Shown: piece by piece, positions 1 through 8,699 of the stretch
Position numbering within the stretch: position 1 is the stretch's first letter
Layout of the letters: every line of letters starts with the position of its first letter
Program-made: the position numbers and the translations under genes
Assembly (NCBI GenBank): GCA_021797515.1
Contig: JAJZZP010000036.1
Span: forward strand, 1 to 64,000
Reading direction: 5' to 3'
Source of the DNA: Bacillota bacterium
Lineage (GTDB): Bacteria > Bacillota > Sulfobacillia > Sulfobacillales > Sulfobacillaceae
DNA: 64,000 nucleotides
Notes under the pieces: model-generated
What the model saw: only the letters and a program-made list of their open reading frames with translations
Databases searched by the model: none
What the model was told of the DNA's origin: nothing

Positions 1-443
1 ACGACGCAAATGACCACCGTATACGCAGTCAAGCTCGGAAAGGCCGAGACTAGGGCGGCGACCCCAGCGGTCACGCTGACCGATACGGTCAGCGTGTAGT
101 CTACTAACAGGGCGGCTCCCGCTAACAGACTGGGCAAATTGCCCAAAGTATCGCGGCCAATCACATAAGCACCGCCGCCGTTGGGATAGGCGGCGACAAT
201 TTGGCGATAGCTCATGACGAGGAAGACCAACAGCAGGGCAATGACGCCGGAAATAGGCAAGGAATACCACAGTGCACCAATGCCTGCGGTGGCCAGTACC
301 ACCAAAATGGCTTCGGTGCCATAGGCTACCGACGAGAGCGCATCGGGGGAGAGGATGGATAATCCTTGCCAAAGCCCAAGTTTGGCCGTCTCGCTGTCAC
401 GGGTCTTCATGGGGCGGCCGAAAATCAGGGCCTTCCAATTCAT
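1..443 (-). CDS. APC-family amino acid permease, N-terminal part
   Basis: The gene runs off the left edge of the window, so only about the first 147 residues are visible. The start is an ATG preceded by a good GGAGGTG ribosome binding site. After a short cytoplasmic lead (MNWKALIFGRPMKTRDS) comes the LSPDALSSVAYGTEAI segment typical of the large APC permeases, then hydrophobic stretches separated by short loops, including YPNGGGAYVIGRD. Known members are cytoplasmic-membrane amino acid or polyamine transporters. The substrate cannot be told from this fragment. Confidence 0.8.
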   Translation of the reverse strand, partial: MNWKALIFGRPMKTRDSETAKLGLWQGLSILSPDALSSVAYGTEAILVVLATAGIGALWYSLPISGVIALLLVFLVMSYRQIVAAYPNGGGAYVIGRDTLGNLPSLLAGAALLVDYTLTVSVSVTAGVAALVSAFPSLTAYTVVICV

Positions 444-525
444 ACAGCACCTCCACACACGGTGCTAGTATAGCAAACGAAGGCCTTGAACCCAAGCTCA
501 AGGCCTTCGATTTCCTACAATTATT

Positions 526-1008
526 TTATCCGCCGTAAAACCATCCAGTTTCACGCATGACTAGCGGTTTGGCACTCTTGTCCCGCACTCCAGCGTCTAT
601 GACCTCAGCAACGTAGACCGTATGATCGCCCATGTTTACGGATTCTTTCACAGCCGCTTCAAACCAAGCAGGTGTTTCTTTGAGAATGGGTGCACCAGTG
701 GCAGGGCCCAAGTCAGTGGCATGACCGCTAAGCAATAAGCCGTCGAACGTCGTGGGTTTGAAGAAATCTGCCGCTATACTTTTTTGTGATTCTTCTAAAA
801 TACTGACCGCAAACTGACTAGTGCGTTGTATTAACGGATGTAAGCGGCTGTCGTTCTTGACACCGACCATCAGCAAAGGGGGTGTAAAGGACGCCTGAGA
901 CATCCAGTTGATAGTGCCCGCCGCGACCTCGTTGTGCTCCATTGCGGTGACTATGTATAAACCGTAGTTAATCATTCGCAAGGCATGTTTTTTTGCTTCA
1001 GCATCCAT
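526..1008 (-). CDS. Flavin reductase-like FMN-binding protein
   Basis: This 160-residue protein has the split-barrel fold pattern of flavin reductase-like proteins: an N-terminal YGLYIVTA strand, the NWMSQASFTPPLLMVGV segment that normally cradles FMN, and a SRLHPLIQRTSQFAVSIL helix-strand. Such proteins reduce FMN with NAD(P)H or bind FMN as electron carriers in the cytoplasm. The length is close to the usual 160-190 residues. The start ATG has an AGGAGG-type site upstream. The gene is transcribed in the same direction as the permease at the left edge, about 80 bases before it, so they may be cotranscribed. The specific partner is unknown. Confidence 0.8.
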   Translation of the reverse strand: MDAEAKKHALRMINYGLYIVTAMEHNEVAAGTINWMSQASFTPPLLMVGVKNDSRLHPLIQRTSQFAVSILEESQKSIAADFFKPTTFDGLLLSGHATDLGPATGAPILKETPAWFEAAVKESVNMGDHTVYVAEVIDAGVRDKSAKPLVMRETGWFYGG

Positions 1009-1111
1009 AGACTGACCTCCTGTCGTTGATCCATCATAGGTAGTAAATGTCTCTTTCCCTGTCGTGTCATAATTAGCTGTTCAATGTTATGGGGGAAACA
1101 GCCAACGACCC

Positions 1112-1127
1112 CCGGCCTTCAGGCCGG
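1112..1127 (-). other. Right-end stem-loop of IS200/IS605-type element
   Basis: A perfect 7-bp stem (CCGGCCT/AGGCCGG) with a two-base loop lies just beyond the 3' end of the decayed tnpB gene. IS200/IS605 right ends carry such a palindrome, which the TnpA transposase recognises, and in active elements the same region is the 3' part of the omega RNA that guides TnpB. The hairpin is intact; whether any RNA is still made is not visible. Confidence 0.5.
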
Positions 1128-1154
1128 AGTTTAGAACAGAACTCTACCGCAAAT

Positions 1155-2395
1155 CTAAGAACCGTTGCAGACGATTAGTTTTGGCTTCATCGTCCGACCC
1201 ATCAGGGTTAGTTGACAAACAGCCGTCCCCATCCAATCCTGCAGATGAGAAGCGTTCTTAGGGTAGCGTTTCGCCTCGAAAAGATCGGCGCGGAGGGTGA
1301 AACCGCATTGCCGGCAATGCAATAGCAGACCGTTATTCGGACGGTTCTCTCGGGCAACATGCTCTCAGTTCGGGCATCCATCCCTGGGAGGTGGAGTCGG
1401 CATCGACTGTAATGGCCAAACTGCGCGCGATTTGGGCCTTGTAGGCGACAAAGGCACCCAGTTCCACAGAAGCCCACTGGGCCTTCTTCCGGCGGTTTTT
1501 TGCCTTTCGCTTGGGTTCTTTCACGAATGTGTTTCCAGTTTTCCATGCCGATCAAGAAGTCAGATGCCACAACGATTTTCGCCATTTGATGGCTCACATT
1601 TGCCTTGAAGCATCTCGTTTCGCGCAATCGCCGTTTCGCACCGCGGGTACCTTTTTTCTGCAGAAGTGAACGCACCCTTTGAAACGCCTCGCCTTGGCGG
1701 CGAATGGCTTCTCCAGGAAAGAACTGTCTCTCGTTCCGTGGTGTCGTGGTCACCGCCAAGTAACGTTCGCCAAAATCCGCCCCTTTGGTCCCCATGAAGT
1801 TTTCAGGGATGTGATCCGGGGGTTCCTTCTCCACACTGACCAACAGGTTGAACTGTTTGGTGCGGGGACCCCGGCACAGCTTGGCAGCGCCAAAGGTGGC
1901 TGCCCTAGAAGAACCTTCTTGGATTAATGCGAGATGTTGTTTCGAGTAACCGTTGTACCCCAAAAACACAAGCCCCATCAGTGCGGTGATGTGAACTTGT
2001 TGCTCGGACTTGAATCGATACTCCTGTTGATAGCTAAAGGTTGTCGTATGCGATGTGAAGACCGGTGCCTGATCCAGCCCTTTGTATGCCGTCCTGGTAT
2101 AGCCTTTTGGACGGTGCCACGCATTTTGCTTGGCCTCGGTCCACAAGCTTTTGAAGGTGGCCCCAAATTGTCTGAGCACCGAATACCCCAGACGGGAGGG
2201 CAAACCACACCACTCCCGCAATTCGGGATAGACCAGTTCAAGGAGTTTGACTTGATTGGACATCTTCCCGTGCTCAAGAGCGACCCGGCTCGTATAGTTG
2301 AGGGCCTTCTGATACGATTGGACCGTATACAGGAGACTTTGGCCACTTTCCGATGTTGTATGCAGTTTGAGTTTGGCGGTCAGTATCGTCTTCAC
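1155..2395 (-). pseudogene. tnpB: Decayed tnpB (IS200/IS605 OrfB, RNA-guided nuclease relative)
   Basis: The first ~290 codons are open (MKTILTAKLKLHTTSESGQS onward) and show TnpB features: GADFGERYLAV with the first RuvC aspartate and GMENWKHIRERTQAKGKKP. The reading frame then breaks at least twice. The next piece, KKAQWASVELGAFVAYKAQIA with the AITVDADSTSQG segment, sits in a second frame, and the zinc finger plus C-terminus (HCRQCGFTLRADLFEAKR) in a third. In that third frame the second cysteine of the first CPxC knuckle has become a TGA stop (CPN-stop-EHVAREN). No tnpA is present. The element is inactive as a nuclease. Confidence 0.85.
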
Positions 2396-2448
2396 AGAAG
2401 TATTCTACTACGTTACTTCTGCGAATTTAACAAAGAAGAAAAGGTGAA

Positions 2449-2490
2449 CGGCGCGGAAACCTTGGTCTGAACGCCCAGGTTTCCGCGCCG
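2449..2490 (+). promoter_or_regulatory. Perfect 14-bp hairpin directly before an acetyltransferase gene
   Basis: CGGCGCGGAAACCT and AGGTTTCCGCGCCG form a perfect 14-bp inverted repeat with a 14-base loop. The presumed GGGAG ribosome binding site of the next gene begins at the base of the 3' arm. No run of T follows on the plus strand, so it is not a standard terminator for plus-strand transcripts. It could be the left end of the tnpB element, a translation-controlling leader hairpin, or a weak minus-strand terminator. Confidence 0.55.
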
Positions 2491-2499
2491 GGAGATTAG

Positions 2500-3009
2500 A
2501 TGAAACTAGTTAATCGACGTAAGGGGTGTCAATCGGTGAGCCAAAATTGGCATGCTGAAACAATCAGACCAGCGATGGCCGAGGACGTGGGCCGTATTAT
2601 GATGCAGCACCCTTTGTGGACTAGGTATGGGGTGACCCAAGAGTCAGCGAAGCAGCGTGTCGAGTTATTGCTCAATCAAGGAGAACTTGGCTTGGGGTTG
2701 AGGTGTGATGGTAAACTGGCGGCATTTGCGATTTATGGCGATAAAACGTTCGGAGATCATGGTTATCTGCGGTTGCTAGGGGTAGGCAAAATGTTTGTGG
2801 GCCACGGTTTAGGTGGAGCACTGCTAGATTTGGTAGAGAAAAATCTTGGGGAACGACAGATTGATCGACTGTTCTGCCTTTGCAACTTGGAAAACAGCGG
2901 TGCTCTGCGATTTTATCAAAACCATGGATATGTCGTAGTAGGAAACCTGCCTAGCTGGAGTCAACCGCACTTAGATGAGGTAATTTTAGTAAAGCGGGGC
3001 CTGGCTTGA
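2500..3009 (+). CDS. GNAT-family N-acetyltransferase
   Basis: This 169-residue cytoplasmic enzyme uses acetyl-CoA to acetylate an unknown amine. The GNAT core is clear: LGLRCDGKLAAFAIYG (strand 2-3), LRLLGVGKMFVGHGLGGALLDLVEKNLGE (strand 4 and the acetyl-CoA pyrophosphate loop, a variant of Q/RxxGxG/A) and LENSGALRFYQNHGYVVVG (C-terminal motif). An ATG at 2500 follows GGGAG; a GTG at 2536 would remove a basic 12-residue lead and start nearer the conserved domain, so the start is uncertain. A strong hairpin sits immediately upstream. Confidence 0.8.
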   Translation: MKLVNRRKGCQSVSQNWHAETIRPAMAEDVGRIMMQHPLWTRYGVTQESAKQRVELLLNQGELGLGLRCDGKLAAFAIYGDKTFGDHGYLRLLGVGKMFVGHGLGGALLDLVEKNLGERQIDRLFCLCNLENSGALRFYQNHGYVVVGNLPSWSQPHLDEVILVKRGLA

Positions 3010-3123
3010 GGGAAAGGCCAACGGGACACTAGGGCAAAACTAATTCTCGGCGAAACGATGAACTAACCGATTTTCCTTGGCGATGATCCGGGATTATACT
3101 GCGAGCGGATCAAATTTAACGTT

Positions 3124-4015
3124 TTAGGCAACGGACTTAAGTCGTTGAAACTGGAGGGCCAGCAAGGTATGGAGACGTGATTGATGCTGTGCTGACGTGT
3201 TGGACAAACAGAGGGTGATCGCGTTGCAAAACTTGGGGACCGTCTCGTAATAGTGGGAGTGGAGGTACTCCACCTTGACGAATTTCCCGGGACGTTCGAT
3301 AAGGTTTAGATTGCGCGAGTAGGGGAAAACAAAAAAATCTGGGCGATTGCGAGGGGCGCGGCTTTTTCCCGCACGAAGGCATGGCGTGGATCGGCCGCGT
3401 GATCCAAAACGATGGTGAGGGGAAGCCCCGGGAATTTCTTAGGGATCATGGCGAGCCAGGTGGCCAGCCAAATAGAACAGGGATGACAGCATGCCAGGCA
3501 CTGAAGACGACCAAACGTTGGCATCCCGGCTAGGTGGGGATAAAAATCCGCGTCAGACTCCACAAATCACCCAGGACAAACTGGGCGGCGCCCATGAAGA
3601 ATTAGGGGCGCAGGCCAGCTTGGGGTTTCGCGAGAATCGGTTCCGGTGGTTCGGTGAGAACGGTCGCCTGGACCGTGGGAATGGCTTTGGCGCGAATGGG
3701 TGAGACCTTGCGGTATTGCAATCTAGCCCAGTGGAGATTGTACTCGGAATTTTTTTGCAGCCCGGTGAGCGCATGGAGCCGTTGGCCCGCTTCCATGAAA
3801 CTGCGGGCCGGGCATTGGGCAAACTCCTCGCGCAGCGAGGAGTTATAGGCGTCCCAATCGCTGGTACTGCCACCCACCCGGACGGTTTGTAGCGTCTGGA
3901 CCTCGCCCTCTTGGTACGCTTTGACGAAGGATCGCACGGTCGTTTCGGGGCATCTCGTCGCTTTGGCCGCGGTGGAGCGCGAAAAACCTAGCGCTGTTCA
4001 ATACGCTGCCTTCAT
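3124..4015 (-). pseudogene. IS630-family transposase remnant
   Basis: Read on the minus strand, the pieces line up with an IS630 transposase: MKAAY-stop-TALGFSRSTAAKATRCPETT (helix-turn-helix), VKAYQEGEVQTLQTVRVGGSTSD, LHALTGLQKNSEYNLHWARLQYRKVSPI, then in another frame FPGLPLTIVLDHAADPRHAFVREKAA (catalytic aspartate region), and finally LNLIERPGKFVKVEYLHSHYYETVPKF with the last glutamate and an FQRLKSVA end. An in-frame TGA at codon 6, frame changes and a missing middle show it is dead. Confidence 0.8.
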
Positions 4016-4797
4016 CGTGTCACGGCGGGATTTCGTCTGCGGTACCGATCAGGTGAATCAGGGAAACCCCTCTGGGGATTCGGTATGGTGGGAAAATCTA
4101 TGGCTTCACCCCACTGCATCGCAGGGGGGCAGCGACTTCCAGTCAGATCATCCGCTCGTTATTGAGACGACTTAAAAACCTTAACTTTGACCCGCGCAGT
4201 ATAGATGGCGCGTGGCACAAAACCATGGACTTCAACCTGACCAAGCCGAATTGCGCTATCAAGGGTTCCTGCGACAACTGCTGGCCCTGCTACGCGAGCG
4301 AGTCAACGGTTTTTAGAGCTGAAAAGTCCCGCAAGGCGGCCTAAACACAGGCGCAATGCTCATTTTTTACCTGAAAAAGTTGAACATAATGCCCGCGCAT
4401 TCCCCTTCCCCGGCGAAGCCGGGAGGGGGTCAAGCGGGCGAGCCCGTAGGGCTAGACATGACGAAACCTTTGTTCCTTAATAAGGCCATAGGGCCGGAAC
4501 GGTCCGAATCGACGCCCAGGGGAGATCCAGCATAAGACGTACGATGCCTAATGGCACGGCGCAGCGATCACAGAACCAGGCACTTCTGAGGGCGACCTCA
4601 CAAACCCCCATCGCGACCCGTCGGGGTTCGATGGCAGGAGCCCTATATCACGGCGAAAAAGCAGTTGTCGTGTTGGACCGGCATGGCCTACCCGGCGGGG
4701 AATACCCGGGTTGAATGACCAACGAGACTTTCCTAGTTATCTGATCGCGCATAGCGAAACCCCTTGCAGCGCAAGAGGTTTCGAGGTTCGGCTTGTA
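4016..4797. other. Degenerate intergenic stretch between transposon remnants
   Basis: There is no convincing intact gene here. A plus-strand frame ending with TAG at 4314-4316 (AQYRWRVAQNHGLQPDQAEL then RQLLALLRERVNGF) looks like the end of a broken coding sequence of unknown family. At about 4402-4450 there are two adjacent stem-loops, one around CCCCGGC-gaa-GCCGGG and one around GCGGGC-gag-GCCCGT, which resemble structured ends of IS605-like elements. The remainder shows nothing recognisable. Confidence 0.4.
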
Positions 4798-4803
4798 TTA
4801 TAT

Positions 4804-6354
4804 CCTACATTTGGCGCCATTTTTTTCCAAACGGCTTTATGATGCGGGTTTTTCAGCCTCAACCACTTTGGTGTAGTCACTAATTTAAACCCATGAATAT
4901 CGAGTTCGTGCGGAAATTGGGGATTTTTCGTCGGTACTAATCGATCGCAGATTTGAACAATGTCTGAGGACGGGTACTCTTTCTTCGCGGTTACACTCTA
5001 TCTGATCCGACCCCCGCACGTCCACCGGTCCGCACAGAAAAAAATACTGGACATTCGTACTGGTCATTTGGCGCCCTTCGCGGTACGCTGTTCTTAAATG
5101 TTCGGGGAGGGAGTCGCCATGATGACATCGCGTCCTGTTGTCGGCGTCGGGTCTCTGCTAGTCTGCGAGCGGGCCAGCATGGCACAGAGACGATGTTTCT
5201 AACCAAAACGTCCACCACGATTCACGGGAAAACCTATACGCATTACAAAATCGTGGAGTCGATTCGGGAAGCCGGGCGCGTGAAACACCGCGTGCTGTGG
5301 TCCCTCGGGAACGTGACGGAGGAGCAAGCTCAGCAGATTCGGGCGGTGTTGGCAGTAACGCACGGGACCGAGTGGGTGAGCGCGCCTTTTGCGGAAATCG
5401 CGGTCACGCGGCATGCCGCGTATCCCGATGTGGCGGTGGGGCATGCGCTCTGGCAGACGGGAGACTGGGGAAAGTTTTGGGGAGCCGATACGTTCTGGGT
5501 GGAAGCCTTGGTGCTCAATCGGCTGATCGACCCGCAAGCCAAAATTCATCTCCACTCTTGGGCGGCGGGGACCGTCTTGCCGGCCCATCATGGTTTGACG
5601 CCTGACACCCTCGATCCGTATGCCGTGTACCGAGTCTTGGACCGGATGGCGGCACGCGAAGCGGAAGTTCAGCAAGCGCTGGCGGCCCATCATCGCTCTG
5701 CGCCGGGAGAGTCAAAATCCCCCACATTCTTCTATGATCTCACGTCCACGTACGTGGACGGCACCACGAGTCCGTTAGCAAAGGCGGGATATTCCCGCGA
5801 ACACCGGCCTGACCGTACTCAAATCGTCATCGGTCTGCTTATCACGGCCACCGGGTCGCCGATCTATGGGCAGGTCTGGCGCGGCAATACCCCCGATGTC
5901 ACCACCGTGCAGACGGTGGTCGCCGACCTGAAGCAACGCCTCGCGCTGGGCTCTTGTATTCTCGTGTTTGATCGGGGCATGGTGTCATCCGCCAATTTGG
6001 CCGCGATTGACGCGGCGCAGCATCTCTACCTCTCAGCCGTGGATCGCGATGAACTCGCCGGCCTGCCCTTCTGGCCCGCGGCATGGCCCGAGGCGGTCGA
6101 CGAAGATCATTGGCAGGAAGCGGTCACGCACCGGGGCATGGAGGCGTATGATGCGGAACACACGCTCTGGTATCGGGAATGGACCACCGCCGAGCGGCGG
6201 TATGTCGTGGCGTTCGACTATCGGCGGTTTCACCTCGAAGATACCGCGCAAGCCCGAGCCGTGCATAATCCTGGCTGTAGTCACTAATTTTTTGCCGCCA
6301 TGGACGCAACCCCTTGTCTGCCAAGGGCTGGAAAAATTTGGCGCCAAATGTAGG
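4804..6354 (+). mobile_element. IS1634-like insertion element with TTATAT target duplication
   Basis: This 1551-bp element is bounded by inverted repeats of about 28 bp (left CCTACATTTGGCGCCATTTT, right the complement of CCTACATTTGGCGCCAAATT) and flanked on both sides by TTATAT (4798-4803 and 6355-6360), a 6-bp target duplication. Inside each end lies the same-strand motif GTAGTCACTAATTT (4873-4886 and 6277-6290). It carries one transposase gene, cut short before the last catalytic residue, so this copy is probably a deletion derivative that can move only with help. The right-hand neighbour is another IS1634-like remnant. Confidence 0.85.
5193..6287 (+). pseudogene. IS1634-like DDE transposase, C-terminally truncated
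   Basis: The open frame gives 364 residues against roughly 500-600 for intact IS1634-family transposases. The N-terminus (THYKIVESIREAGRVKHR) and the first two acidic catalytic regions are present: FFYDLTSTYVDGTT and CILVFDRGMVSSANL. The frame stops shortly after YVVAFDYRRFHLEDTA with an unrelated tail (RAVHNPGCSH), just before the right subterminal GTAGTCACTAATTT motif. The C-terminal third with the final glutamate is missing, pointing to an internal deletion rather than a frameshift. Confidence 0.8.
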
Positions 6355-6360
6355 TTATAT

Positions 6361-7450
6361 AACGGGTTCGGTTCGCCCGCAATCGCTCGTGGAGCTTCCG
6401 GAACCGCGCGAATTCCCCTTGCCATTGGCCCAAAAACAGGGATTCGTTATACGTCACTACAACCGTCCGTTCCGCGCCGAAGACCGTGCACATGGTACGG
6501 TATGTTTGCAGATCGCCAAATTCGGGGAGCACGATACTGTTCGCGCGGAATTTCCAGGAGGTCCGGAACTTGGTTGGCTTTTAACGAACCAACGAACCAA
6601 CGAACCAACGAACCCACAGGGGCTGTCTCTACCACTGCCTGGTTGGTTTGCGAATGATTGCCCTTGTCGTAGACGAGGGTCATGTGGTCACAGTACGCGG
6701 ACAACGTCTGATAGCGATCAACGAGGTCCTCGGACACGCTCTGAAATTGCTGGCTGTCCGCCCGATTGCCCGGATAGACCGCATGAAACAGCGGAATGTT
6801 GAAATCGGTCGTGACCAGGAGCGCCAACCCGACTGCTTTCAGGTCGTATTGGTGCTGTTTCTGGTGGCCGCGTTGGGCCAACTCGGAGGGCGTTTGGATA
6901 TCAATCCCGGGGTAAAAGTTGGTGGCATCATAGACCACCGTCGAGAGGTCCACGTGGAATTCTTCCACCAGTTGTCGGCACAGGGCCCGCTCGGCCTCGC
7001 GGATGCGATCCGCCGTCAAGTAGGTCATATGGTCCCAACAGTGCTGGCTGCGCAGATCCGCGTCGCGAATCGAAAAATCGTGATAAAGCGCGGTACGTCG
7101 GAACCAGTCCCCTAATTTGGCCTTGCTACACGGTTTCAACACGCGGTTCAGCACCGCCAACAGGATGTAGGCTCCCACGGATAATTCTTGGTCGCGCTTC
7201 GGCGCGACGGCATCAACGATTTCTACGAGGCGCAATCGACGCACCATACTTAACAAGCCTTGGCTACCGCCATATTCCGCTACCCGCACACGGGTGGGTT
7301 CCAGCGCCTGCTCCTCCAATCGGGCGACGACCTGTTCCGCCCACCCAGATATTGTTGCTTCACGAGCCGGGATTTCCCATCAATCCGTTTGCCTTGAACG
7401 AAATAGTAATAGACATGCTCTTTCACCTTGCGTTTGGTAATGGTCGCCAT
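6361..7450 (-). pseudogene. Second IS1634-like transposase, frameshifted
   Basis: The N-terminus MATITKRKVKEHVYYYFVQG sits in one frame, breaks near 7343, and continues in a second frame as AEQVVARLEEQALEPTRVRV through VVYDATNFYPGI and LVYDKGNHSQTNQ (two DDE regions). Near 6581-6620 an 8-bp unit (ACGAACCA on the plus strand) is repeated four times and disturbs the protein (GSLVRWFVGSLK). After about 6530 the match moves to a third frame (FGDLQTYRTMCTVFGAERTV, then NESLFLGQWQGEFARFRKLH) and ends at the TTATAT site where the other element begins. It is inactive. Confidence 0.8.
6581..6620. repeat. Tandem 8-bp repeat inside a transposase remnant
   Basis: ACGAACCA is repeated three times followed by a variant ACGAACCC. 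It lies within the reading frame of the second IS1634-like transposase and probably arose by replication slippage. It is too short and contiguous to be a CRISPR array. Confidence 0.8.
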
Positions 7451-7561
7451 CGACGCGCATCCTGACTCTGGAGGTTGATAAACAGGAGTTCGTCGTGGTC
7501 TTCCAAAAGTCCTCTGAAGGATAATTTGAGAAATATTTTTGCGGCCATGGCTGTGCGGCAC

Positions 7562-7957
7562 CGGAAAATGGGTATAAACACTGATTTGAGACAGGGTGGG
7601 GCTTTGATCCCATTTTTAGCCCTTAACTAGGTAACTTCCGCTAGGATTCGCTATGGTTTTCTTTGGCGTTGGCTGACGAGCCCGGAAAACTGGTGCGTAT
7701 CCCAGATATTGTAGGGCGGTCAGGAGCCAATATCACGGTCACCACCTTTGGGATGCTAAAACGCTGTATTGGGTTTACATCGTGCTACGGTTGGGTCGTG
7801 TCCCTGCCCACTTGGTGCGTCAATCCCTAGAATGTCATCGGCTCAAATCTTATCCGAACATAGTAAATGAGGGCAGTTTGTGGACCGCCTCAAATTCGCC
7901 CAGTTGATTAGATAGCACCAGTGTTCATGTCAAAATGTTGCTATCACCGATTTAGAT
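7562..7957. other. Intergenic stretch with a possible gene fragment
   Basis: No intact gene is visible. A plus-strand frame around 7669-7830 reads ALADEPGKLVRIPDIVGRSG and then ANITVTTFGMLKRCIGF before stopping at a TAG. It has protein-like composition and may be a relic, but I do not recognise the family. Confidence 0.3.
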
Positions 7958-8524
7958 TTATATATTGTTCCAATATTGGCTGATAAAACTATCGCGCCCT
8001 GAACCACGGCGATAACGGGAATAGTGGGTTGGGTTTTTTAAGTAAAAGTTTTGATGATAATCTTCCGCGACGTAGAACGGACCGGCGGGGACAACGTCGG
8101 TCACGATAGGCTTGGAGAATACGCCACTTTGTTGCAGGGCGGCTTTGGAGGCTTGGGCCAACTGGCGTTGCTCTTGGGAGTGGTAGAAAATTGCGGTGCG
8201 ATACGAGGATCCGCGATCTGCAAATTGCCCTCCACAATCTGTGGGGTCGATTTGATGCCAAAAAATATCTAGCAGTGTTTGATAGGAAATTTGTGCTGGG
8301 TCGTAGCTAATTTGTACCGCTTCGGCATGACCCGTGGTTTCCGAACAAACATCGTAATACGAGGGATTGGCCGTGGTGCCGCCTGTATATCCCGCTACAA
8401 CACGGATCACGCCGGGCCATTGGTCGAACGGTTTGACCATGCACCAAAAACAGCCGCCAGCAAATGTGGCTACCGATAAAGATGAATTGGCCAATTCTAC
8501 AGGTTCTTGGTTAAGCGAAGACAT
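7958..8524 (-). CDS. msrA: Peptide methionine sulfoxide reductase MsrA
   Basis: MsrA reduces methionine-S-sulfoxide in proteins with thioredoxin as electron donor, a cytoplasmic repair of oxidative damage. The signature GGCFWC is present with the catalytic cysteine at residue 25, followed by [19 protein letters not shown] and [31 protein letters not shown] and [11 protein letters not shown] chose the ATG at 8524 because GGGAGGGAG lies 6 bases before it; an in-frame ATG eight codons earlier lacks a site. The product is 188 residues, normal for the family. It is divergent from the phosphate transporter gene. Confidence 0.95.
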   Translation of the reverse strand: MSSLNQEPVELANSSLSVATFAGGCFWCMVKPFDQWPGVIRVVAGYTGGTTANPSYYDVCSETTGHAEAVQISYDPAQISYQTLLDIFWHQIDPTDCGGQFADRGSSYRTAIFYHSQEQRQLAQASKAALQQSGVFSKPIVTDVVPAGPFYVAEDYHQNFYLKNPTHYSRYRRGSGRDSFISQYWNNI

Positions 8525-8640
8525 TGGCGTCTCCCTCCCGTTTGTCACATATGATACCCGAAATTGCAGAGGAGTGTCGTATCTCGGAAAGATTGTAGTC
8601 AGAGGAGGGTATGAATTGGATCAGCTTTCCATTCGCAAAT

Positions 8641-8670
8641 TGTTAAGAATATGTTAAGATCCTGTTAAGA
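8641..8670 (-). promoter_or_regulatory. Triple PhoP-type box
   Basis: TGTTAAGA occurs three times at exactly 11-bp steps (8641, 8652, 8663). On the minus strand this is TTAACA-N5-TTAACA-N5-TTAACA, the arrangement of PhoP boxes in Bacillus. It lies 30 bases before the phosphate transporter start, so phosphate-starvation control by a PhoPR system is likely. The same box could also influence msrA, which diverges from here. Confidence 0.7.
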
Positions 8671-8699
8671 TTAAGTTGCGGCGGAATTTGGTGAGAGGT

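Noticed and set aside
4402-4450. Group II intron or other structured RNA
   Set aside because: Two simple stem-loops are present but there is no domain V-like sequence, no reverse transcriptase and no known riboswitch core.
5199-5727. Minus-strand open frames within the IS1634-like transposase
   Set aside because: They are shadows of the plus-strand coding sequence, without start signals or family features.
6581-6620. Tandem repeats as a CRISPR array
   Set aside because: The units are 8 bp, contiguous and without spacers, within a transposase relic.
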